A stretch of 64,000 bases of DNA from an uncultured Synergistales bacterium (GTDB lineage: Bacteria > Synergistota > Synergistia > Synergistales > Aminobacteriaceae), in contig CAJOGI010000001.1 in assembly GCA_905234075.1 (NCBI GenBank), positions 124,001-188,000 of the forward strand, written 5' to 3'. A program made the position numbers and the translations under genes. How positions within the stretch are numbered: position 1 is the first letter of the stretch; every line of letters starts with the position of its first letter. Shown piece after piece: positions 32,500-40,863 of the stretch. The notes under the pieces were generated by a model. The model was not told where the DNA came from and searched no databases. It worked only from the letters and a program-made list of their open reading frames with translations.

Positions 32500-33693
32500 A
32501 TGAGAAAAGGCAACAGAAAAACTTTTTATCTAAAAATGGTATCGGGCTCGTTAATCCGCAGGGCTTCAAGATTAATTATTGCCGTGCTTGCGATTGCTAT
32601 CGGCGCGACGATTTTATCCGGGCTCGTTACGATTTATTATGACATTCCCGAACAATTAGGGCGTGAGTTCAGATCTTACGGAGCTAATTTAATCGTACTG
32701 CCCAGAGGCGACGCAAAGATAACACGCGAAACTCTTAGCAAATTAAAAAATTTAATAGGCTCAAATAAAATCGTGGGCATGGCTCCGTACCGTTATCAGA
32801 CCGTGAAAATTAATGAGCAGCCCTACATAATCGCAGGGACGGATTTAGAACAGGCCGAAAAAAACAGCCCCTTCTGGTATATCGAGGGCGAATGGGGAAA
32901 TTCTTTAGTCGGTCATGAAATTGCAGAGACATTAAATTTGAAGCTCGGCGACTCTTTCATGATTCAGGGCGTTAAATACGGCGAACAGGCCGAAGCGTCC
33001 GGGCAAAATCTTTCAGCGGCAGAAAATCAAAAACGCGACTTGGCCCGGCAGAATTTTCATAAGAGCTTGAAAGTTAAAGGCATTGTCTCAACCGGCGGAG
33101 CTGAAGAAGGATTTATTTTCACTGACATTGACGAACTTGATGAATTAATCGGCGACACTTTCAGAGCTGATGTCATTGAGTGCAGTATCATCGCTGACGC
33201 TAAAGAACTTTCGGACATCTCTAAAAAAATTGAAAAAGAAATACCGGAGTTACAGCCGCGTGCCGTGAGACGTTTAACGCAGTCGCAGGATATAGTGCTG
33301 GGAAAATTACAGGCTCTCGTCCTGCTCGTTACCGTTGTCGTTTTAATAATAACTATGATTTCAGTTTACACGACAATGATGGCAATGGTGGCTGAAAGAC
33401 GGCGCGAGATAGCTTTGAAAAAAGCATTGGGAGCTGAAAATAAATTAGTCATGAGCGAATTATTCGGCGAGGGCGTTTTGCTTGGGATCATCGGCGGAGC
33501 GTCGGGAGTTTTTCTCGGCTTCGAGTTCGCAATGCGGGTAAGCCTTAACGTTTTCGGACGCGGAATAAATTTTCAATGGGCCTTAATTCCTATCACGATT
33601 TTTATTTTTGTCGCAATAACTGTAGCCGCTTCGATAATTCCCGTGCGCAAAGTCATGGACATTCACCCTGCTATAGTCTTGAAAGGAGAATAA
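32500..33693 (+). CDS. FtsX/MacB-like ABC permease of the P19 iron system, second copy
   Basis: The 397-residue protein has the same layout as the first permease: N-terminal helix (LIIAVLAIAIGATILSGLV), an extracytoplasmic domain and three C-terminal helices with RREIALKKALGAENKLV and the family ending PVRKVMDIHPAIVLKGE. The two permeases probably form a heterodimer. The only visible ribosome binding site is in a heptad array abutting the ATG. The ATPase gene follows after 8 bases. Confidence 0.87.
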   Translation: MRKGNRKTFYLKMVSGSLIRRASRLIIAVLAIAIGATILSGLVTIYYDIPEQLGREFRSYGANLIVLPRGDAKITRETLSKLKNLIGSNKIVGMAPYRYQTVKINEQPYIIAGTDLEQAEKNSPFWYIEGEWGNSLVGHEIAETLNLKLGDSFMIQGVKYGEQAEASGQNLSAAENQKRDLARQNFHKSLKVKGIVSTGGAEEGFIFTDIDELDELIGDTFRADVIECSIIADAKELSDISKKIEKEIPELQPRAVRRLTQSQDIVLGKLQALVLLVTVVVLIITMISVYTTMMAMVAERRREIALKKALGAENKLVMSELFGEGVLLGIIGGASGVFLGFEFAMRVSLNVFGRGINFQWALIPITIFIFVAITVAASIIPVRKVMDIHPAIVLKGE

Positions 33694-33701
33694 ATTAAAA
33701 A

Positions 33702-34373
33702 ATGTCAAAGAAAATTCTTGAGCTTAAAGACGTATCGAAAATTTACGGCTCGTTAAAAGCTCTTGCGGATATAAATTTAAGCGTCAACGCCGGCGACTGG
33801 CTCTCAATCATGGGGCCGTCAGGTTCAGGAAAAACAACGATGATTAATTTAATCGGCTGCATGGATACGCCCTCAACAGGAAGCGTCATTCTTGACGGTG
33901 TTGACATAAGCAAAGAAAACGCCGCGAGCTTAACTCGAATAAGGCGCGATAAAATCGGCTTAATCTTTCAGCAGTTCCATTTAATAAGTTACTTAACGGC
34001 CGTAGAAAATGTAATGGTCGCGCAATATTATCACAGTATGCCGGACGAAGAAGAAGCAATGGAAGCTCTTGAGAAGGTCGGCTTGAAAGAAAGAGCCCGG
34101 CATTTACCGGCTCAATTATCCGGCGGCGAACAGCAAAGGGTCTGCATAGCGCGTGCATTAATTAATTCGCCTCAAATTTTGCTGGGCGATGAGCCTACGG
34201 GAAATCTTGACGAAGAAAACGAGGGAATTGTCGTAGATATTTTTAGGCGGCTTCACAGCGAAGGCGTTACGATTATCGTTGTTACTCATGACCCGGAGGT
34301 CGGGGACGTTGCTCAGCGAAAAATTATTCTTGAGCACGGAAAAATTGTTGACGACATCAATCAATCATTATAA
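33702..34373 (+). CDS. ABC ATPase of the P19 iron system (LolD/MacB type)
   Basis: The 223-residue ATPase has Walker A GPSGSGKTT, Q-loop FQQFHLISYLTAVENV, signature LSGGEQQR, Walker [14 protein letters not shown] and the H-loop VVTHD. The sequence belongs to the LolD/MacB/FtsE group that powers FtsX-like permeases, not importers. It would drive the two permeases just upstream. It is the last gene of the operon. Campylobacter P19 loci also have two thioredoxin-like genes after this point; here the convergent larC gene follows instead. Confidence 0.9.
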   Translation: MSKKILELKDVSKIYGSLKALADINLSVNAGDWLSIMGPSGSGKTTMINLIGCMDTPSTGSVILDGVDISKENAASLTRIRRDKIGLIFQQFHLISYLTAVENVMVAQYYHSMPDEEEAMEALEKVGLKERARHLPAQLSGGEQQRVCIARALINSPQILLGDEPTGNLDEENEGIVVDIFRRLHSEGVTIIVVTHDPEVGDVAQRKIILEHGKIVDDINQSL

Positions 34374-34378
34374 AAAAA

Positions 34379-34449
34379 TTAGGAGTTGGGGATTTTTTTA
34401 CCTCCTACCTCCTAACTCCTAACTCCTACTTGAATTAACTCCTAACTGA
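34379..34449. repeat. Inverted heptad arrays between convergent genes
   Basis: TTAGGAGTTGGGGA is separated by a T-run from ACCTCCTACCTCCTAACTCC and further reverse units. The arms can pair with a few mismatches, giving a hairpin between the ABC ATPase (+) and larC (-). On the minus strand the first unit contains the larC stop codon (TTC AGT TAG GAG). Confidence 0.72.
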
Positions 34450-35650
34450 AAAAAATTTTTTGCCTTGCCTCGAACATTGAAATATTATGAAGCATTGCAA
34501 TTTTTTTTACGTCCTCATATTCAGGAATTTTTCGGACTGTCTCGCCGTTAAGCTCCGTAACCTTCACGTGAATTTTTCCAAGCGGCGTTTCAACTTCTTC
34601 AATCTTCCATTTTAGGCGCAGTCTATCAAATTCAGAAAACCTCACGCCCTGCGAAGTCGTATTTTTCAAAATTATTTCAGAAAATTTCATGACATCTTCC
34701 GGCCTTGCAAGACAGCAGAGTTTTACGGCAGGACGATTTTTTTTCATGAAAATATTTTCCGTCCACACATCGAGAGCTTCAGCCGCGAATAATTTTTCAA
34801 TGACGCTTTCATAATCCTGCGGATTCATGTCGTCAATATTACATTCGAGCAAAGAAATTTTTTCGCGCACAAGACCGTTAATTTCAGTTTCTGATGACGT
34901 GTCGATTAATAACGCTCTCAAAGCGTTGGGCATGTCGTCAGATTCACGGTTGCCGAAGCCGAAGCCTGACGCAATTATTTTTCCGTTAGGAATTGCGCTG
35001 AAACCGTCCGCAAGAATTTTTGCTAATAATGCTCCCGTCGGCGTTGTACGTTCCATAGGCGAGCCCTGAGCAAAAATCGGAAGTCCATGCAATAAATATT
35101 CAGTCGCAGGAGCCGGGACGGGCAAAACTCCGTGTGCACATTCGACAGTTCCGGAGCCCGTGTTAATCGGCGAACAAAGCACTCGCGGCCAGCCTAGTGC
35201 CTCCATTAAAATAAATGCTCCTGTTATATCGATTATAGAGTCAACCGCGCCGACTTCGTGAAAGTGAATTTTATCGGGGGTCGTTCCGTGAACGTGGGCT
35301 TCAGCTTCAGCAAGAATTGAAAACGCCCTTAAAACTTCGCGCTTGACCGTCAAAGAAAGTCCGCTCGATGAAATCATTTCTTCGATGTCGGCCAAGTGCC
35401 TGTGATGATGTTCGTGATTATGCTCATGCTCATGATGATGTTCATGATTTAATTTAACGTCAAAATTTATTCCTGCAAGCCCGTTTTTAGTTGTCTCCTC
35501 GATAATTAATTCATACTCTTCTGGATTTAAGGCGTGAATTTTTTTTATGCCCTCAGCTAAAATTTTTTTATCAGGAACTAAATTTAACAACGCCCCGATG
35601 AACATATCTCCGGCAATTCCTGCGAAGCAGTCAAGATAAAGAGTCTTCAT
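34442..35650 (-). CDS. larC: Nickel insertion protein for the pincer cofactor (LarC)
   Basis: The 402-residue protein is a DUF111 family member starting MKTLYLDCFAGIAGDMFIGA, with FHEVGAVDSIIDITGA and ERTTPTGALLAKI. LarC inserts nickel into the pyridinium bisthiocarboxylate cofactor of lactate racemase-type enzymes. A His-rich stretch (HEHHHEHEHNHEHHHRH, about residues 71-87) may store or deliver nickel. The gene is one uninterrupted frame, unlike the frameshifted larC of Lactobacillus. larA, larB and larE are not in this window. It is 6 bases downstream of recA, so they are probably cotranscribed. Confidence 0.9.
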   Translation of the reverse strand: MKTLYLDCFAGIAGDMFIGALLNLVPDKKILAEGIKKIHALNPEEYELIIEETTKNGLAGINFDVKLNHEHHHEHEHNHEHHHRHLADIEEMISSSGLSLTVKREVLRAFSILAEAEAHVHGTTPDKIHFHEVGAVDSIIDITGAFILMEALGWPRVLCSPINTGSGTVECAHGVLPVPAPATEYLLHGLPIFAQGSPMERTTPTGALLAKILADGFSAIPNGKIIASGFGFGNRESDDMPNALRALLIDTSSETEINGLVREKISLLECNIDDMNPQDYESVIEKLFAAEALDVWTENIFMKKNRPAVKLCCLARPEDVMKFSEIILKNTTSQGVRFSEFDRLRLKWKIEEVETPLGKIHVKVTELNGETVRKIPEYEDVKKIAMLHNISMFEARQKIFFS

Positions 35651-35656
35651 AATTTT

Positions 35657-36802
35657 TTACTCCGCTTCAGAGTCAGAAATATCAAGCATGTCCTCATCTT
35701 CAAGATTTTCGAGCGGCGCGACAGGTTCCGCGTCATCATCGCCTTGAGCCATTTCCGAAGGGTCGGGAATAAATCCTATGCCCTTATTAACCTCGTTCAT
35801 AATTTCCTTAATGATTTCGTCCTGCAAATTTTTATTTTCAGAAAGGAATTTTGCGACGGTCTCTTTGCCCTGTCCGAGCGTTTCGCCTTTATAAGCGAGC
35901 CACGCGCCTTTTTTATTAATAACGCCGTAATCGACAGCCATGTCAACGACAGCAACGCCCATCGGAATACCCTTGCCGTAAATTAAACTTGCGTGCGCAG
36001 TTCTGAACGGGGGAGCGAGTTTATTTTTAACGACCTTCAAATAAAGTTCGTGGCCTATGGTAACGTCGCTCTTCTCTAATTTTTTGCCGCGCCTTACTTC
36101 TAATCTTACTGAGGCATAAAATTTCAAAGCCCTTCCGCCTGTCGTAGTCTCGCTTGGTCCGGGAGCATAGCCTGTTGAAATCATGGCTCGAAGCTGATTT
36201 ATGAAAATCACTATGCAGTTTGTCTTAGCGATTATTGAGGCAAGCCGTCTTAAAGAATACGACATCAAACGAGCTTGAAGACCTAACTGGCTTTCACCTA
36301 TGCGGCCGTCAATTTCCGCCTGAGGTGTCAGAGCCGCGACGGAGTCCACGACAACAATATCAACTGCGCCCGTTCTTACGAGCTGATCAAGAACATAGAG
36401 AGCCTGTTCGCCGCTGTCGGGCTGAGCGAGATATAAATCTTCAATATTTACGCCCAACGTTAAAGCAAGTCGGGGGTCGAGCGCGTGTTCAGCGTCAATA
36501 AATGCAGCAATGCCCCCTGCCTTTTGAGCTTCAGCTATAGCGCACAGAGCTATCGTAGTTTTTCCTGAGCCTTCAGGCCCGAAAATTTCAACTATCCTCC
36601 CCTTAGGGTAGCCGCCTATTCCTAAAGCAACGTCGAGGGGCAGAACGCCGCTTGAAATAACGTCAATGTTTTTTTTAGCGGTGTCTCCAAGCCTCATGAT
36701 CGCGCCGTCTCCGAATTTGCTGCGGATGTCGCCGATAGCTTCCTCTAAAATCTGCTCACGGGTCTGCGCGGCTTTTTTTACAGCTTTAGCCAGAGTAATC
36801 AC
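35657..36802 (-). CDS. recA: RecA recombinase
   Basis: Full-length RecA: Walker A GPEGSGKTT, VVDSVAALTPQAEIDG, the DNA-binding loop region GPSETTTGGRALKFYASVR and an acidic C-terminal tail (EDEDMLDISDSEAE). It forms filaments on single-stranded DNA for recombination and the SOS response. The start is odd: the outermost start, GTG 36802, overlaps the only good Shine-Dalgarno sequence (AAGGAG). The in-frame CTG at 36793 lies 8 bases after it and would give the more usual short N-terminus (AKAVKKAAQTREQ). larC follows after 6 bases. Confidence 0.95.
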   Translation of the reverse strand: MITLAKAVKKAAQTREQILEEAIGDIRSKFGDGAIMRLGDTAKKNIDVISSGVLPLDVALGIGGYPKGRIVEIFGPEGSGKTTIALCAIAEAQKAGGIAAFIDAEHALDPRLALTLGVNIEDLYLAQPDSGEQALYVLDQLVRTGAVDIVVVDSVAALTPQAEIDGRIGESQLGLQARLMSYSLRRLASIIAKTNCIVIFINQLRAMISTGYAPGPSETTTGGRALKFYASVRLEVRRGKKLEKSDVTIGHELYLKVVKNKLAPPFRTAHASLIYGKGIPMGVAVVDMAVDYGVINKKGAWLAYKGETLGQGKETVAKFLSENKNLQDEIIKEIMNEVNKGIGFIPDPSEMAQGDDDAEPVAPLENLEDEDMLDISDSEAE

Positions 36803-36844
36803 TCCTTCAAAAATTAAGATTGAAATAAAATTTTTTCGCGTTTA

Positions 36845-36853
36845 AGTATAGCA
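36845..36853 (-). promoter_or_regulatory. recA: Candidate extended -10 box of recA
   Basis: On the minus strand TGCTATACTTAA gives TGC directly before TATACT, 52 bases upstream of the start region. The same ten bases TGCTATACTT stand upstream of the GH13 gene at 59536. No clear -35 element is seen. Confidence 0.4.
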
Positions 36854-36985
36854 TTGGGGAAAATTTTTAATGGTCTCCGTAATGTCCGCAACACTTAGAG
36901 AAAAAATATTTTTTCGTGCTATAATTTTTTTTAACTTATCAAAAAATTTCAGAGACTTAATAAAAAATCCGAAGAAGAAAATTTT

Positions 36986-37049
36986 GGGGACTACAATGGG
37001 GACTACAAGAATGTTAAAAATTTTTAGCGGCCATAAATTTTTACGCGGC
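36986..37049 (+). repeat. Dispersed ACTACA repeat, copy 2
   Basis: GGGGACTACAAT and GGGGACTACAA in tandem, then GTTAAAAATTTTTAGCGG and CATAAATTTTTACGCGGC. This is the cleanest of the four copies. Confidence 0.78.
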
Positions 37050-37096
37050 TGAAAAAAATTAGAGTCATAAATTTTTTCGGAGAGATTAAATTTTTT

Positions 37097-37124
37097 GACC
37101 TCCTGCCTCCTAACTCCTACCTCA
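37097..37124 (-). repeat. Heptad array upstream of the ftsEX operon
   Basis: On the minus strand: ATGAGGTAGGAGTTAGG then AGGCAGGAGGTC. It is the one clear copy that does not abut a stop codon. Confidence 0.7.
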
Positions 37125-37174
37125 TCATGTTGTGCTATGATTATTACATTTTATTAAAGAGGTGAATTTATAAA

Positions 37175-38077
37175 TTGCTGCTCGAATTAATGTCCAATGG
37201 AACACTTGCTGAACTGCCGCCTGAAAATAAACCTGAAGGCATAACTGTATCTGACGAAAATTCAGTTATGTTATTGCTGCCTCACAATAAATATTTACTC
37301 GGAAAAGACGGAGGGCAATGGATATACGCAAGCAGCAGACCTGACGAACAGCCGCAGGGAGTTTATTTATACGAAGATCAAGTTTTGTCGTTGCTGAACG
37401 AAGGCACAACGCCCACGATAATTCCGGCCGACACTGTAAATTTTTTGAGGCGTGAATTATTTTCGTTAAGCGAACCTCCGGGACATCACGCGCCTACGGT
37501 TTTAATGCTAAAAACTTTCATGAGGGATAATTCAGTTTTTGATGACGAAAAAAATTTTCTTGATGAAGAAATTTTTTCGAGCTTCATGAAAAATGACGAG
37601 ATACTTTATAAAGCTTACTGGACCTTGAGATTTTCGCTGTCGCGCAGCGAACTTGAGACCGCCGGAAGATTAAAGGCATGGCTCAAAGCCGGCCCGGCAG
37701 TCTTTGAAGATCCTAAGCACGAAATGAAAATATGGTTTTCACTCTTAAAACTGCCGGACGCTGATGCAGTAAATGAGCTTGTCGAACTTTCATTTTCAAA
37801 GCTGGAATTAAATCACATAAGCCAGCAGTTTGCTTCGCCGCTTGTCGTTTATAATCCTGCTTCTGGCTGGCTCATAGTCGGACAGTTCGGACGAAAAATA
37901 AATGTAATTTTCAAGGCTTGGCTTTATCTTAATCACGAACTTTATCACGAGCTGAGAAATGTCAGAAAAATGACAGTGCATGATATTATTCTGGCGGTCT
38001 GGGGCGAGCACGAGACGCGGCAGGCAATGACGGAACGTGCAAAATATAAAGGAGCTGAAAAAATTAATTTACCATGA
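37175..38077 (+). CDS. Protein of unknown function at the head of the ftsEX operon
   Basis: The 300-residue protein has no signal peptide or membrane segment and no domain that I recognise. It is acidic, with a leucine-rich C-terminal part (VIFKAWLYLNHELYHEL). The start is TTG at 37175 with AGAGGTG about 9 bases upstream. Its stop overlaps the ftsE start in an ATGA junction, so it is made together with FtsE and FtsX. That coupling hints at a cytoplasmic role tied to cell-wall or division control, but nothing in the sequence proves it. Confidence 0.7.
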   Translation: MLLELMSNGTLAELPPENKPEGITVSDENSVMLLLPHNKYLLGKDGGQWIYASSRPDEQPQGVYLYEDQVLSLLNEGTTPTIIPADTVNFLRRELFSLSEPPGHHAPTVLMLKTFMRDNSVFDDEKNFLDEEIFSSFMKNDEILYKAYWTLRFSLSRSELETAGRLKAWLKAGPAVFEDPKHEMKIWFSLLKLPDADAVNELVELSFSKLELNHISQQFASPLVVYNPASGWLIVGQFGRKINVIFKAWLYLNHELYHELRNVRKMTVHDIILAVWGEHETRQAMTERAKYKGAEKINLP

Positions 38078-38757
38078 ATATAACTTTTTCAGAAGTAACA
38101 AAAACTTTTGAGCCTGATATTACCGCATTATTTGATATAAGCCTTAATATAGAGCAGGGAGAATTTGTTTATGTAATCGGGCAGACGGGGTCGGGAAAGT
38201 CAACGCTGCTTCGATTAATTACACGCGAGCTTTTACCTTCGGCCGGGACTGTAGCGGTCGGCGGCTTTGACCTTCGCAGAATGAGACGCGCCGATGTTCC
38301 GTATTACCGCCGCGATGTCGGACTTGTCGCTCAGGACTTCAAATTAATTTCGAGCCTCACTGTTTATGAAAATATTGCTTTCGTCATGGAGGCTATGTCA
38401 GTCCCGAAAAGAATAGTCGCGGAACGTACAAGAGATGTTATTAATCAGGTCGGCTTGTGGCGCAGAAGATTTATGAGGCCGGCACAGCTTTCGGGCGGCG
38501 AGCAGCAGAGAGTTGCAATCGCACGTGCTCTTGCTAATTCGCCGTCTCTATTCATCGCCGACGAGCCAACGGGAAATTTAGATTTTCATACGGCAGCAGA
38601 AGTCATGAAAATTTTATTTGCTATCAACGCCGCCGGAGTTACCGTCGTAATGTCAACGCATAATCAAAGCATAGTAAATTCTTCACGGCAGCGCGTCATT
38701 GAACTTGATAACGGAAAATTAATCCGCGACGAAAAAGGGGGCTTGTATCAAGCATGA
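38074..38757 (+). CDS. ftsE: Cell-division ATP-binding protein FtsE
   Basis: The 227-residue ABC ATPase has Walker [11 protein letters not shown]-loop [17 protein letters not shown], signature LSGGEQQR, Walker [13 protein letters not shown] and the H-loop STHNQ. Q-D-F-K-L and the following ftsX gene identify it as FtsE rather than LolD. FtsEX controls peptidoglycan hydrolases at the division site. It overlaps the gene before and ftsX after by four bases each. Confidence 0.93.
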   Translation: MNITFSEVTKTFEPDITALFDISLNIEQGEFVYVIGQTGSGKSTLLRLITRELLPSAGTVAVGGFDLRRMRRADVPYYRRDVGLVAQDFKLISSLTVYENIAFVMEAMSVPKRIVAERTRDVINQVGLWRRRFMRPAQLSGGEQQRVAIARALANSPSLFIADEPTGNLDFHTAAEVMKILFAINAAGVTVVMSTHNQSIVNSSRQRVIELDNGKLIRDEKGGLYQA

Positions 38758-39650
38758 CAACGTTCAAATATATTTTGCGCGATACGTGGCGGCTTATCGT
38801 TCATCATTGGGTGCTTGGCCTTCTTACTTTGATAACTGCCGGCGTTATGCTCTGGATTTTAGGTGTTACGACGTTGCTTTCATTAAATCTTGAAAATTTA
38901 TTGTCGCGTCTTGAAAGCGAGTTAGTAGTTCAGGCGTATTTAGTGAAAGATAACACGCTTGATGTTGAAGCCGTCGCGCAAAAAATTCAATCGCTCGAAT
39001 ACGTTTACGCAATGAAAATTTATTCGCCGGCTGATTCTTTAGCGAAGCTGCAGGAAAAAATGGGCTCGCAGTCCCGCGCTCTTGACATGCTCGGAGAAAA
39101 TCCTATTCCGTTTAATTTTGAAATTCATGTTCATAAAGCCGAAGATGTTGAGCATTTAGTCGATGAATTAAACGCTATGCCCGAAGTTGATGACGTAGTT
39201 TATGCCGGGCTTGTAGTAAAAAGAATTTCCGCGCTCTCTCGAATTTCATCGAGGGTTGCTTTAATAATGTTTATATTGTCCGTAATTATCACGGCTCTTG
39301 TCGTTTATAACACGATACATATTTCTTTATATTCGCGTCGTGAAGAAATAGGCATCATGTATCTTGTCGGAGCTACACGCGCATATATTGCGACGCCGTT
39401 CGTGCTCGAAGGGACTTTATTATCACTCTTGGGAGCATGTATAGCGGCGGCAGGAATTATCGGCGTGTATTTTCCCGGAATGGCAATGATACAAGCTAAC
39501 CTGCCTTTCTTACGCAACAGCATAATCACGGACAGAGCTGTAATTTTTAGATTTTGCGCACTTCTCACGGGATTTGGAGCGACTCTCGGCTGGGTTTGCA
39601 GTTACATAATCGTTGCAAGATTTATTAATTCAATCACGAAGCCGGAATGA
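38754..39650 (+). CDS. ftsX: Cell-division membrane protein FtsX
   Basis: The 298-residue protein has four membrane helices with the FtsX arrangement: N-terminal cytoplasmic tail, one helix (LGLLTLITAGVMLWILGV), an extracytoplasmic domain (~60-165) and three C-terminal helices with YSRREEIGIMYLVGATRAYI. Its extracytoplasmic domain would dock the coiled coils of the M23 proteins encoded next. The TGA stop is directly followed by a heptad array. Confidence 0.93.
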   Translation: MTTFKYILRDTWRLIVHHWVLGLLTLITAGVMLWILGVTTLLSLNLENLLSRLESELVVQAYLVKDNTLDVEAVAQKIQSLEYVYAMKIYSPADSLAKLQEKMGSQSRALDMLGENPIPFNFEIHVHKAEDVEHLVDELNAMPEVDDVVYAGLVVKRISALSRISSRVALIMFILSVIITALVVYNTIHISLYSRREEIGIMYLVGATRAYIATPFVLEGTLLSLLGACIAAAGIIGVYFPGMAMIQANLPFLRNSIITDRAVIFRFCALLTGFGATLGWVCSYIIVARFINSITKPE

Positions 39651-39676
39651 GGCAGGAGTTAGGAGTTAGGAGTTAA
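39648..39676 (+). repeat. Heptad array between ftsX and the first M23 gene
   Basis: TGAGGCAGGAGTTAGGAG then TTAGGAGTTAAG. It starts at the ftsX stop codon and its last GGAG is the only candidate ribosome binding site of the M23 gene at 39684. Confidence 0.75.
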
Positions 39677-39683
39677 GAAAATT

Positions 39684-40850
39684 ATGAGAAAGAAAATTTT
39701 TTTAGTCCTTATTCTGTTTTTAATAATCATTGCTCCGGCGCAGGTGTATTCAGCCTCGAAAAAAAATAAAGGGAGCATTGACTCTCAAATCGAGGCCGAA
39801 GAAAAAAAACGCGCTGATCTTTCAAGGCAGATTCAAAATTACAGAAAGCAAATTAAAGAAATGGGCGCGAAGGTTGAGGGGCTTTTAACTCAGGTTAATA
39901 CCCTTCAGCAGGACGAGAGCGTAGCGCGTCAGGAGCTTACGGTCTTGGAACTTCAAAATCAAAAAATTCAGGAAAATATTGACGTTCTTGACGAAAATAT
40001 AAAAGACGAGCAGGTAAAAATTAACGAGCTTTCCGAACAGATGAAGGACAGACTGCTTGACATGTATAAATACGGCGAAGTTGAGACAATGCGTACAATG
40101 TTCGCGTCCCGCAGTGTGTTTGAGGCTGTCGAGACGGCTCATTTATTAAGTCTTGTAAATCAACGCGACGCGGCGATTTTATCCCAGCTCCAAGCGCGTG
40201 TTCAAAACCTTGATTTATCTCGTCAGACAATGGACGAACAGCAGACGAAATTAAAAGAAAAAACTGAGGCCGTTCAATTACAGCGCGATAAATATAAACA
40301 GAGCATAAGGGACACGAATAATTTTATAAAATCCATTCAGCGCAAAAAAACTCTAGCAGAGAAGGCCGCCTTAGAAGCAGAGCAGGCGCAGAAGCAGGCC
40401 GGGCAGATGATAGCGGCTCTTCAAAAAAAACGCGCTCAAAGAAGTTATGTTACGGGCAAGGGCTCAATATTTAACTGGCCGATTCGCGGTCAGCTTGCAA
40501 GCCCCTACGGCTATCGGATACACCCGATATTAAAGCGGAAAATTTTACACTCTGGAATTGACATCGCTGCGCCTAACGGAACTGCCATTAAAGCTCCGGC
40601 TGCCGGCGAAGTAATTTATGACGGCTGGCTTAGAGGCTACGGGCGCGTTGTCGTTTTAGATCACGGTCGCGGCTTTTCGACACTGTATGCTCATCTTTCG
40701 GCGAGTTTAGTTAAAGAGGGCCAAGTCGTTAAGAACGGCGCAACTATTGCGAAAGTCGGCAAGACCGGCAACACTACCGGCTATCATCTTCATTTTGAAG
40801 TAAGGCGGTTTGGAACGCCCGAAAACCCTATAAAATTCTTGAAGCGTTAA
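39684..40850 (+). CDS. EnvC-like M23 murein hydrolase, intact zinc site
   Basis: A signal peptide (KKIFLVLILFLIIIAPAQVYS) precedes a long coiled coil (about residues 35-245) and a C-terminal LytM/M23 domain. The zinc ligands of M23 peptidases are present: His and Asp in LHSGIDIAAP, and His-x-His in YHLHFEVR. So it is probably an active endopeptidase. The coiled coil and the place after ftsEX match EnvC/PcsB-type proteins that FtsEX switches on at the septum. Expression is linked to ftsX by the heptad spacer of 33 bases. Confidence 0.88.
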   Translation: MRKKIFLVLILFLIIIAPAQVYSASKKNKGSIDSQIEAEEKKRADLSRQIQNYRKQIKEMGAKVEGLLTQVNTLQQDESVARQELTVLELQNQKIQENIDVLDENIKDEQVKINELSEQMKDRLLDMYKYGEVETMRTMFASRSVFEAVETAHLLSLVNQRDAAILSQLQARVQNLDLSRQTMDEQQTKLKEKTEAVQLQRDKYKQSIRDTNNFIKSIQRKKTLAEKAALEAEQAQKQAGQMIAALQKKRAQRSYVTGKGSIFNWPIRGQLASPYGYRIHPILKRKILHSGIDIAAPNGTAIKAPAAGEVIYDGWLRGYGRVVVLDHGRGFSTLYAHLSASLVKEGQVVKNGATIAKVGKTGNTTGYHLHFEVRRFGTPENPIKFLKR

Positions 40851-40863
40851 GGAGATTTTATGT

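Larger units (their letters stand above)
36803..37174. other. Divergent spacer between recA and the ftsEX operon
   Basis: This 372-bp spacer contains the recA promoter candidate (36845-36853), one ACTACA repeat (36986-37049) and one heptad array (37097-37124). I see no gene; a 60-codon frame across the ACTACA repeat has no ribosome binding site. Confidence 0.6.

Noticed and set aside
34442-35650. larC as a frameshifted gene like larC1/larC2 of Lactobacillus
   Set aside because: The frame is continuous over 402 codons with both halves of the protein present.
36870-37052. A 60-codon frame reading through the ACTACA repeat
   Set aside because: No ribosome binding site or domain; half of it is the dispersed repeat.
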